Below, piece by piece: positions 48,863 through 60,900 of a stretch of 64,000 bases of DNA (position 1 is the first letter of the stretch; each line of letters begins with the position of its first letter). The notes beneath the pieces were generated by a model. It saw only the letters and a program-made list of their open reading frames with translations, did not search any database and had not been told where the DNA came from. The stretch lies in NCBI GenBank assembly GCA_020466095.1, contig CM035806.1, positions 119,695,286-119,759,285 of the forward strand. Direction: 5' to 3'. Position numbers and translations under genes: made by a program. The DNA comes from Chlorops oryzae. Its lineage: Eukaryota; Arthropoda; Insecta; Diptera; Chloropidae.

Positions 48863-49605
48863 TGATCTTGTATTTCGAGGCCTTGATGGCTATAAAATCA
48901 AATTTTTTTTTTGTTTTCTTTAGTATCAGCCATATTCTAAATGAACATTCCCTGGGAGTTTTTCCCCCAAAAATTTTCCTCGACTGAAGAAGGAAATTTC
49001 CTTGGCGTCAGTAAAAAAAAAAAGATTACCTTTGCTTAGAAATGTTCGAAGTTCCTGATCCCTTTATATTCTCTTCCCAGTGTGCTTAGAATGGAAGAAT
49101 TTTTTATTTCAAATCCGCACGGAAAAGTTATCCGGGAATATTTAGAATCGAGCTGTATATTTTAGTGTTGGATTATTATTTTTTTTTTTCGAAAGACCTG
49201 GTCACCTTAATTCTGCGAGTGCACATACCTGGCTGCACTTTTTATGCAAGGTTTGTAAGAGGAAACAAAAAGCTTGTTGTATTTTCTGTTTCACTCCACG
49301 CTTAATGATTGCATAGAAAATGATGGAAAAAAATTTCCTTGAATAAGCTCTAATCTCTCAGCGAATGTCAATGACGAGGCGCGAGAATTATAATTGAAAA
49401 TTATTATAAAATAATGAAATGTTTACACTCAGTTTTTTACTTCTTCTTTCTTTATTTATTTTTAATTATTGTTTCATTTGCTTTTAGAAATATTAAATAT
49501 TATTTGTATTTATAATTTTTAAAATATAAATTCGAAAAATAAGAACTCATCCCTGACAATATAGTCGTAACATAGCCTTTTTGTCTCGTTGCTACTTCGT
49601 CTACA

Positions 49606-49867
49606 TACCGTCGTTCGTAAGTTATTGTGTTCTATATGGAAAAAATAAAATTTTGGAAAATTGATTTTAAAATTCAATTTAAAAAAACTGAAATGATAAA
49701 AGTGCGCTTTTATTGAGTTTACTAGGGCGGTAATGTCTTAGGTTCCTTCTGCTTTAAAAATATCAAGCTCCGTAGAACAAAGTTTTTAAGTTGGACGTAT
49801 TTAAATCAAAGTGAAATAGCAATTCGTTTTATCACATAGAACACAATAACTTACGAACGACCATACG
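49606..49867. mobile_element. MITE, ~260 bp
   Basis: CGTTCGTAAGTTATTGTGTT at about 49610 and its inverse at about 49836-49862. No ORF. Confidence 0.6.
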
Positions 49868-49894
49868 ATGCTTTTAATTTACATAAATACCTAC

Positions 49895-50087
49895 CATGAT
49901 ATAAAGAGAGCAAGATAGCGCCATTTCGGGTACCGCTATTTTGTAGCATTCGCATTGTTGTTGTTTCCCATGCTAAAGTATAGTTGTGACGTTGGGCTTA
50001 ACATGCAAAACAACAACAACGAAGCTCTCATTTTCTATTTGTGACATCATCGGGCTGAAGTGGCGCTATCTTGTTTTTTGTATCATG
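49895..50087. mobile_element. 193-bp MITE with 9-bp duplication
   Basis: Ends CATGATA...CAAGATAGCGCCA in inverted orientation; AATACCTAC at 49886-49894 and 50088-50096. A 9-bp duplication suggests Mutator-type mobilisation. Confidence 0.75.
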
Positions 50088-50235
50088 AATACCTACGGTC
50101 TACGCAATTCAATAGTTATGTTGTTTTTTAATTTCATTTTTAACCCTTTAACACATTAGCGTTAGAGGGTTGTCGAGTATTTTATTTCGGTCCTCATTGT
50201 CTGCTTACTAAATTTTTAAGCAAAAAAAAATTTTT

Positions 50236-50440
50236 ATATCGCACATTTACTTCAAGAGTGTCACAACTTTTTATGAAGAAGAGACTAACATAACTGTTTT
50301 TTGGTCTGATTTTCAATAACATATTGCAACTATGAGTGTGCGATTAGGTAGGCAGATGATCTGTGAACACATTCCTTGCATTAACCCCAATTTGACAAAT
50401 TTTGAATTGTGACACTCTTGTTGCACATGTGCGATATATA
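50236..50440. mobile_element. MITE, ~205 bp
   Basis: TATATCGCACAT...AAGAGTGTCACAA at the left and its inverse at the right (50404-50440), followed by a TA repeat. Confidence 0.5.
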
Positions 50441-50509
50441 TACATACATATATATATATATAAAAAAGACGTAGCAATATATGTAAAAATTCATTACAGG
50501 AATTTATGC

Positions 50510-51939
50510 AGTTATGAAAATGCCTTTGTAACTTTTCCCATCGTCAAATTTTCATACAAATTTTGACAGTTCAGTGAAAAATTTCTCATTTGGTCAAGTT
50601 TCCGAAGTTGAATGAATCCTTATATTATAAATTTCTCTCGAATGATCATTTTTAAGTATTATTATTATTATTCGAACTCGATTCGGGGTCCATTGCACAA
50701 CCGGTCACTCACACCATTTTTTTTAGTTGTTTGTTTGGCTTTATGAAATCAGGAAACGCTGTTTTGGTAAGGCAAATCATATGGCATAGCAGCGTTTTGT
50801 GCCAAGCCCTTCTCTTTTTATTATCAATGAATTAATTTTTTTTTTTTTTTTTGTTAATTAATTCGATTGAGATTTTGTTTTCAAAATTCTTGAAGACAGT
50901 GAATTCTCGCAAAAGGAATTTTTTTTGTTAGATTCATAATATATTATCTATACATTTTTTGTTTTATTTCGTTAGCTACTTTTATCAAGTACTCAAAACT
51001 GGTTGTTCGAATTCATATGGTCCACTTTAATTGAAAAGAAAATCCGAATTCGGTTTTGCTTATATTCTAATATCACATCGATCGTTATCGCAGTATCATA
51101 AACGTCCCAGGGGGAAATATGTTTATCAGTGATAAAAACGTAAAAATGCATACGATGCTGTGGCGACAAGTATTTGCGCAGTCGCAAATAAAAATGTTTT
51201 AAAATTAAAATAAAATCATGACCATTGATCATATATTTCATACTGGGTAACAGGGTAGGTACGAAAAAATTCGGCATTAATTTTTTTTCTACTTTTGCTA
51301 CATTAAACAGAGCTTAATGTATTTATGTTCCACAAGAACGAATAAGAAGCTCTCATAATGCTTAAAAAGAAAGAATGAATGAAAAAATAATAATAATACC
51401 AAATAATAACAATAATAATAATAATAATAGTATTAATAATAATAATAATAATAATAATACTAATAATATTAATAATAATAATAAGTAATAATAATTCAGA
51501 TAAACAGAAAAGCATTTCAAAGCACAGAAAATGCCTTAAAAAAATGCACATTCTCGGCTTAACTACTTAACCCATAACTCGCTCATAAGTTAGAATCTAG
51601 TCACTAAGTATTCACTTACAAGTGCACACACATCGTACCTACTCCGTATGTATGTATGTTTGTATGTATTTTTGTGCCTATGTGTGTGCTTATGAGTTTG
51701 TAAAATTGAGCTACAAATAATTGGTATTGTTACTAGTCAGATCTATTGGCAGGCCCACGATTTCGGTGGCAATCACTGCAGCGACGACTCCGACTCAATA
51801 ACGCAAAAAAGTAGAGACAAAAAAAAAAAATAAATAGAGTCAAAATAGCCATTGTATGTCTGGTAGCTCGCTTGCCACTTATTGTAAGCGTTTCTAGTTG
51901 ATTTGCTTTGATGTGTAGTGTAATGCATGATGTTGGTTT
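50510..51939. other. Spacer downstream of the transporter gene; microsatellite
   Basis: Second copy of the 43138 repeat at 50510-50625; (AAT)n-type microsatellite at about 51398-51490; CATACATATG/TATGTATGT stretches near 51645. The presumed 3' UTR of the transporter is in the last few hundred bases. No other gene. Confidence 0.5.
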
Positions 51940-54900
51940 CTACAGTTTTGTGGAATACCTTGAACGTACAGACCTTCGCAGTATGCTTGAGCGCAGTTCT
52001 CCGCGCGTCGAAGCATTCAGAGAGGCACCTGTTTGCGACGATCGCACGAAGTGCTGTTGTTGCTGCTGCTGTGGCTGTTGCTGTTGCTTTTTCTCCATAT
52101 CATCATAATCGCATGTTGCTCGCCCGTCCTCATTACCACTCGCATAGCCACCGGCACCGCCTCTCTTTGTCGCCAGGCATGGGAAATCCCAAATGCTTTG
52201 ATTGCGTCCAAAGCATTCACCGTCGGCGAGCGTTTGAGGCAGGTCATGGTTAAGTGTTTCTGGCAAAAACAATGAGAGTACACCGCCAACAATTCCGAGT
52301 ATACCTAAAATAATCAATGGCATCATCGGCGATACATTTGCCAAGTAGACAACGAATGGCGCTATTATGCTTGCCACATAGCCCATTATGTGTATGAAGG
52401 CGACACCTTGGGCCCGGACAACAGTTGGCAATATTTCGGCAGCATACTGTAGACCAATATTATAAGAGATATTCACAAAGAAGCGTCCGGCGATGGCGAG
52501 TGTCGCCGAATAGATACCGACTGGTACGATTGTCGCCAGCAAACTGAATACTCCGCTCGCAATCATCGTACCGCATGCCAGCCAACGTCGACCCCATCTA
52601 TCGAGCAGGAGCGTTAGTAACGTATCTGCTGGAAGTTCCGTAAAACTGGCAACCGTAAACGTAAAGAATATATTCAGACCCAATGAGCCAACATTCCGGA
52701 CATGGCCATCGAAGACCAGCGATATGGCCATCCATATTAGGATCAGTAGGATCGTTGTACGTCGCAAGTGGGCTGTCTTAAATAGATCCAAAACGGAGTA
52801 GCTACTATTCTGTGTCTCTTCTTGATAGATTTTCACACAGCTTTCGGTAAACGTTTGATACACATGCGTTGGTACGTGCGTTCCGTTACGCTTTTCCAAT
52901 TTTTTCAATATCGATACCGCTTTCTCAACCTTGCCCTGCGATACCAACCATCTGTGAAATGAATGAAAAAATAAAAATATTTTTTAAAAACGATAAGATT
53001 ATATAAGTAAGCACAATATTTAGGGACCTGGATAAGTGAGATATAATCATTGTTTCCAATTTTTTTTTTTTTTTTTTTTTTTTTGGGGGGGGGGTGTATT
53101 TTCCCCTGGATGTCTCAAAAGAAGGCCTAAATACCCAAAAAATTATTTCTGAAACCTTCCAAAAGCAAAAACTTGATCCTATAAGGTCCCGTAAAAGCTT
53201 CCCGGACCACTTTTCTGCCCTAAGACTCCACTAAAGATCATAAATGTCTTTGAATTTACGGGAGACTCCACTAAACTGGCAAAAGTGGATATTATTCATA
53301 GTTAAAATAGGGTCCCGAAACTTTTGCATTGAAATTGTACCCTGGCTACTGAGAATTTTTTATTTTCTTATTTTTTATTTTTAAACGGTTTAATTTACCT
53401 TGTTACGCATATGAGTGAAACAATTTATCGGCTAAGACAAATTATGACTTGACAGTTTCATTTCTTCTTAATTGCTTTGTTGTTATCAGTTCTTTCCATG
53501 TAGGTTCTTTCTGAGAACTCGAACGAAGAGTGTGACGCAGGAAAAGCTTTTAGAGACCTTATATAAACATGTCAAGATGTCAACTATTAATAAGCTTGAC
53601 ATGTATTTTGATCATTTGAATTTGTTTTAATTAACTTCCACCAACCATTCGGAGTCCTAAATGAGTCATTTATGAATCCTTATGCGGATTGTGAGCCATC
53701 ATAATGAGCATATTTAAGAACGTGCTTCCATTCTTGTGCAGGTCGTCCTACACCCAGAAAAAAACCACATAAAATAAATAAAAACCACACTGATTCAATG
53801 TGAAACGTTAACAAAAGTCTAGTAACGTAGAAAATTTTTGATTCAATATGGAACACCATTGAATTAAGGTGGTGCAATATCGACGATATTAATATAAAAA
53901 CCATATTAAAATCATGATACCCGAAAACAAGCTCTCTTTGTATCATGATTAAAATGATATTTTTCGGTATTGAATTAATATTAGATTCTACTTAATTGTG
54001 ATATGAATTCATGTAAAAAACCAGGTCGGTGCGTTCGATCACTGCTCCAGCGAGCGTCGTTTTTTAGAACGAAGTTCTTTATGAAACGATAGCGATAGGG
54101 GACCTAGTTGAGAAAAAGTTAAATGCCGTTATTTTGTGCGTTACCAAAAAGTGAAGTTCGCAAAAAAGGGTATAATAACCTTTGCAGAGAGAAAGAAATA
54201 TACATATATTTATATACAATGACTTCCTGATGCGGCCGAGATATTATACTTTCTTAGGCGACACTTATTTCCGACGATATCACGAAAAAACAATTAATTA
54301 TTAAATTCAGAAACTGCACAGACACATACATGAATCTAAACAAAACAAAACAAAATGTGGTACTGCCAGACTGAAAGTTTTCAGAATAACTCCGATTAGT
54401 AGATTTTTGCAAATATATAAGGGCATTTTAGGTAACTTATATTTTTTTTGCGCTATCAAAGTATCCGTCAATTCGTACATAATTAAAACATATTTAAAAT
54501 CATCGTCTGTACTCCGGGGGCTGCGGATGTAATATCGGTGTGAAAAATATCGATACTTTAAAATATCTTTAAGTATGAAAATTCGCATTTTCGAGACTAT
54601 CTCATTTGCGATGGAAAACCCTTTACACGTATGCTTTTTCAGTTCCAGTATATTCTGCTTAGCTGACTTCGCACTTTAAGGGCTCAACGCTGTTGAAGTA
54701 AATTGAAAGGAAGTAACGAGCTCACTACTTTGAAGAAAGGAAATCAGAGTTGAAATTTCGATGACAGGTCGACAGAAATATAGGAAATGTGTGACTTAAA
54801 TGCAACCCTGTGAGTCCGATTACTTGTAATAAGCGTATGCGTTCAAGTAGCGAAAGTAAGTCAAAGCACTTATTTGTTTTTATACCCAGCCTAAAAGCTA

Positions 54901-57900
54901 GTACACAAAGGCAAAGGAATTCATTGGCGGAATTGAGGCTGAATAAATTTTATTTCCGCGAAGGAATGTCAGATTGACAGATACCACAAGGCGGTAAATT
55001 TGAATACAAATACATTAGCTGTTTGAAGCTCAATAATATTTATATTCGAACTCGGTATAACCATTCTCCATATTTTTCCGATGGAATGAGATGCTTATGT
55101 CAAAATTCCTTCGCAATTTATTCAACTCGGCCAATAAATGGCGAAAAAATTCGCTTCAGCGCCATCTGTTGACAATTTTTAAAGTTAAAGCAACCTCAAA
55201 TTCCTTCGCTCTTTTTTCACTCTTGTGTACTAGCCGAAGGAATGAACTTGAGTTGTAATTTCTTTGAATTCCGCGAAGGAATTGTCCCATACATTTTTGT
55301 ATGGAATGTCAAATTTCTTTGCCTTTGTGTACTAGCTTTAAGCAGGGTATATTAGTTTTCACATATAACCATATATGTCACTCTCATAGATATTGCGCGG
55401 GACGTTTCGCATCAGCATGAAAGATATGTTACTCGAAAGGCAACATACGAGCGAGAGAGAAAGACTTTTGGTGGGTACCTAAGTGAAAAATGCTCATTTT
55501 GGTGGGTACCCAAGACCGTGGTGGGTACCCAAGCCCATGTGCGAATCTTGTAACAGCCAACACTAAGCTCCGTAGATATAGACATATATATATATTCTTG
55601 ATCAGGATCAAAAACTGAATCGACTTAGACATGTCCGTCTGTCTGTCTGTCCGTCCGTCTGTGGTCGGATCTCCTCCGAAACGGCTGGACCAACCAAGTC
55701 GAAATTTGGAACATACAAGTAAATCGGGATCCGAGTATGATCCTAAGTAATAATGGGAGACATGCGCCCACTGCCACGCCCACAAATGAATTAAACGTGT
55801 TTTCAGTAAAAATCTTGTAACTTGCGAACCACTCAACACATTTCATTGATATTTGATATACTGGTAAACTACGAAAAGGGACATATCCGGAACAAATGGA
55901 CGCCGGCCTCCTCGAGCCACGCCCAAAAATAAGCCCACAAATAAGAGTTTATCGTACCTTGTGAAGTAAAAGGCGTAGAAGCTTCAAATTCGCAACATAG
56001 GTTGACGAAGGCGAATGAAAGGTGTAGGAAAAAAACTGATGTGGCCCGCCCACTGCCACGTCCACTTTTCCATTTTTTTGTTTTCTAATTGGAGGCCTTA
56101 ATATACGCTCAAAATCAAAGTTTCAGTGGAATATCTCAACAAAATCCGATTTTGGGGCAGTTTTGAGATTTTTGTGACAGGCCCTAGTACTGGAGGTACC
56201 CTTAATAATGGACTAGGCATGCCAATCCCGGGATCCCGGGATTTGAAAAAATAGTAATAAATAGTTTAATTCGTAGAAAAAATCGGACAAAATCGTTTAA
56301 ATCCGTTTAATCATTTAGTCGAAGTTACAATATATGAATGTGTTAATCAATATTTTGTTGAATAGCCTAGAAAACCACCGGGACTGATTCCGGGATCCCG
56401 GGATACCCCGGGATTTTGACATCCCTATAATGGAACTATAAAAAAAATTTTTTGGGGAGGATGTTTATGGCTACAAAGGAAGCATAACTGCCAAATTTCG
56501 ATCAAGTCCCATTTGAATTTCGGGTGTAGGAAGCCATTTTCGAAAAACGCCCTTCGGCCAAACCCACTTTTCCAATTTTTTATACGCTTAAATTCTAAGT
56601 TTCATTGAAATATTTCGAAAAAGTCAGATTTTGGGGCAGCTTTGAGATTTTCGTGACAGACACTAGTGCTGGAGGTACTTTTAATATTGGACCTATCAAA
56701 GAAATTTTTTGAGAGGATGTTTATGGCTACATAGGAAGCATAAGTGCCCACTTTCGTTCAAGTCCCATTTGAATTTCGGGTGTAGGAGACAATATTCGAA
56801 AAACTCCCTTTTGCCACGCCCACTTTGCCAATTTTTTAAAATCATATTACTTGCCTTTAAGTTTGTTCAAATACCAAATTTCATCAACATATCTTGAAAA
56901 ACTTTGGTTTTAGAGCAGTTTTTGTGATTTTCGTAATAGACCCTTGTAGTGGAGATACCCCTAAAAATTGTGAGATCGGGTCCATTCTCGAACTTACTCT
57001 TACTCATGTCCCCGTGAGCACCCATGCCAAATTTTGTCAAGATAGCTCAACTCCTTCGATAAGAAACCTGTATACAGACAGACGGACATGGCTAAATCGA
57101 ATCTCCTGGTGATGCTGATTATTTCTATATATATTTTGTATGGTCTAGCTCGACTGGTTCTGGGTGTTACACACAACCACACAAACGCAATATACCCTCG
57201 ACATAGTCTTGTAAACATATATTTTTCGATTAATAAAAACAATTGTTTTTTGCGAAAAACCTTGCTGCAAATTATATTTACTAACATTTATAAATACCAT
57301 AATGAAATTCTTTCTTGTCTGGTGTCCTATGACACAACTTAACTTTTTTTTTTTTGGGAAAAGTAGATAATTTAACATTTACATTATGTATTTAAAAAAC
57401 TGAGAAATAAAAGATTTTACCAATCTTTTTATGCTTAAAAAATTAAAAAAAAGATTCTATAGGAATTTCTTGAAAGAGCTTGTGCGTGATGTTTTGGAAG
57501 GCCCGAAGAAAGCAACTTGTTTTATTGGTTCGCGTCCAACTTAGTTTCTCTGTTCCCCGCATTTTATCGCTAAAATTTACTTGCCTGTTTTATTCTCCAT
57601 TTTTCCACAAATTTTTTGGCAGGGTTCGAACTCGGACCTTCCAGATTACAAAACTAGCACACCAACTTCGCCATTGCGAGATCTGATTTGAGCTTGCTAC
57701 GTTTATTATATCAATGTAAATGCAAAACAACTGCTCAATAAATAACGTTTCTTATTGATTAAATAGGTAGCAACGTAAATACCAACGCAATTCACGAATT
57801 AATATGAAAACAAACTCAAATCAATATGGTTCAACTTCAAATCAATGTAACTTTAACATACTCCACGAAATATATGGAAACTACATCAAATCAAAGTTGA

Positions 57901-60900
57901 AAATTGTTATTTTAATATGTTTCGGTATTATTTTTCTTCTATATTGAAACAGATTGAATTAATATAGCTCGGATTTGATTTTAAGTTGCAGTTTTTTGCT
58001 CAGTGTACATGAGTCCGAAATAATTTACCGAAGGAGCCCATATTAGATTCATATACGACGCCTTCCGCACTCATATTATGTGTAGTAAAAAGAAATCCAT
58101 TATTTTTGCACTAAATTGAGGGCTTTATTTATGATAGTTAGAATGACCCGATTTAGGTCAAATATGCGCCGTTTTGTTCGATAACTTGTTGCCATTTTAA
58201 AGGTAATTTCATTATGCCTCTCTCATAGAAGCCCTCGTTCCTATTAGCAAAAAATTGAGACAGTCGAATTTCAGAAGCCTCTCTTGAAGCGAATGTTTCA
58301 CCAGCAAAATTGTTCGCCATGGATAGGAACAGATGGTAATCACTTGGTGCCAGGTCCGGACTATAAGGTGGATGCAGAAGAACCTCCCAACCAAACTCCC
58401 GGAGCTTCTAGCGAGTCACTATCGATGTGTGTGGCCTGGCGTTGTCCTGATGGAACACAATTCCTCTCCTATTGGCCAAAGCTGGCCGCTTATGGGCGAT
58501 TGCTTCCTTCAGACGGTCCAATTGTTGACAGTAGAGTTCCGAGTTAAGAGTTTTGCCGTATGGGAGCAGCTCATAGTAGATAATTCCCTGCCAATCCCAC
58601 CAAACACACAGCAAAACCTTCCTGGCCGTCAATCCTGGCTTGGCCACCATTTCCGCCGGTTCACCGTGTTTCGACCACGACCGTTTTCGCTTGACGTTGT
58701 CGTAAGTGACCCACTTTTCATCACCAGTCACCAACCGCTTCAGAAATGGGTCGATTTTGTTGCGGTTCAGCAGTGATTCGCAGATGGAAAATCGGTCTAT
58801 GAGGTTTTTTTGCGTTAACTCGTGTGGCACCCATACATCGAGCTTCTTTGTGTATCCAGCCTTATTCAAATGGTTCCAAACGGTTTTTTGTGCAATTTTT
58901 AGCTCTTTTGCAATCGAAACAGTGCTAACATGACGGTCGGACTCGATAATTTCCATGATTTTATCGACATTTTCGACAATTGGCCTTCCAGTGCGTGGTG
59001 CATCCTTGACATCGAAGTTACCGGAACGGAATCGACGAAACCAAAATTGCGCATGATTGGCTGTTACAGTATCAGGTCCATAAACGCTATTCACATTTTC
59101 AGCCGCCTGGCTTGCGTTTTCTCCCTTATCGAAGAAAAACTGTAAAATGTAGCGAATTTTCTCTTTGCTGATGTCCATCTTTGACAAGCTCTCAAACAAA
59201 ACTGAATCAATCAATCAAAAAAGTGTCAAAAAAGCTTTTTTAGTAGGAACTGTCATCTTTCTAATGCCCCCTAGCGGAACACGATCGGACTTATACAACG
59301 CGAGATGCAGATAAATAACGCCATCTATTGGAAAAATAATGGATTTCTTTTTACTACACCTAATATTTATGAGTTTAAGAAGACTCAAAATTTTTTTTTT
59401 GATAAATGCAAACAAATTTCTAGGATTTTGCGTACATACTTATACAGTAATGTGCTGACGGAATCGGAATTTTAGTCAATTGAAATTTTATATCTTATAT
59501 TTATCTCAAAGAGAAGCGGATAAAATAGGGCTTTCTGCAAGTAAGAACCAATAGCAGTTCCGATCCAAAACCAAAACCAACAAAATCTGTAAATTCTATA
59601 TGAAATTTTCGTCGATTTTAAATCCGAATCCGTCAGCAGTGGCGTAACTATCGGGGGTGTTAGGGGTGAAAACCCACCCGGGGCCCTTACCCATGGGCCC
59701 AGAGTCATCGCTTCGTATGTTAGCAACTCAATCAACTGCGGCCGTCGACCATATTAGGTAAGAATTAAAAAAATATTTTCGATGTTAACAAGACCTATCC
59801 AAAGCTCTTACCGGAATCGCGACACCAAAACAAAATTTTTAATTAGTTGAACTGTGTAATCTGATGAAAATTTATATCACTATAGTGTATGTATGAAACA
59901 CTTCGAAATTTTGATTCGATGAACATTCATTTCGACCTCTCATGGTTGGACACCCTCTCTAACTAAGACAACTTTCGTCTATTTCGTCTAATTTCAAACT
60001 TTTTATTATTATTTACGATTTCTTACCTTGCAGATTCCGGCACCACCAACGGTGTTAGGACCACTAAAAGAAGCGGTAAAGACGTCACGATAATGAAAAT
60101 CTTCCAATCGGCTATAAAATACGCAATCCATGGCAAGGCGCAGGCGGCCATGGTGAAGAATATCGCTATGGACATATTAGCGACAAACGTGCGATACTTT
60201 GGGCCAACGTATTCGAGTACTAAAAAAAATAACAAAATAATGAAAATAGGTCGTTTTTGATGGCTCTTCAAAAGCTTGATTTGAAGTGTTTCAAGCATCT
60301 CTATGTAAGTACATTGAAATAATCACCAATCAATATGATCGATTGGATTCAATTACAGTAGAATCTTGATTATCTGAACATCCGGACTCAATTGGCGGAC
60401 GGCTCTAATTACCAGGGCTCGGATTTTGTTGCATTTATAAATTTAAAGCATACTTTATGGAGTAAAAATTTTGTTGAATTCGCATAAAGTTGAGATTCAA
60501 ATCGATTTTAAACTTCAATATGCAATTTTTGAGGGTAGAAAAGCGGTTTGAAGTTCAAAATTATTTTCAAAATGTTAGTAAGAAATTTTTTGTTGCCCCA
60601 TAAAGTATGCTTTAAGTTTATAAATTGAACAAAATCCGAGCCCTACGAATTACCGACTGAGAAATGACTTGACACATTTTCACGAATTGTTTCCAACCAC
60701 AATTGTAAATGAAATAAACCACTTGATTATCTTTGATGTCGTATTGTCTTAATGACATACAGTGTTGTGCAAAACAATAGTAACCAAAATCACTTTTCAA
60801 CTTGATTTTATATATATGTCGTAAAACCTGCCTTGTTATGATAATGTATAAACAGAAAACTGTGACTTTTATGTGTAAAGTTTAGATCGCAGCGGCTTTT

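Noticed and set aside
51908..52275. Plus-strand ORFs overlapping the transporter C-terminus
   Set aside because: Antisense shadows of the poly-Gln-coding exon.
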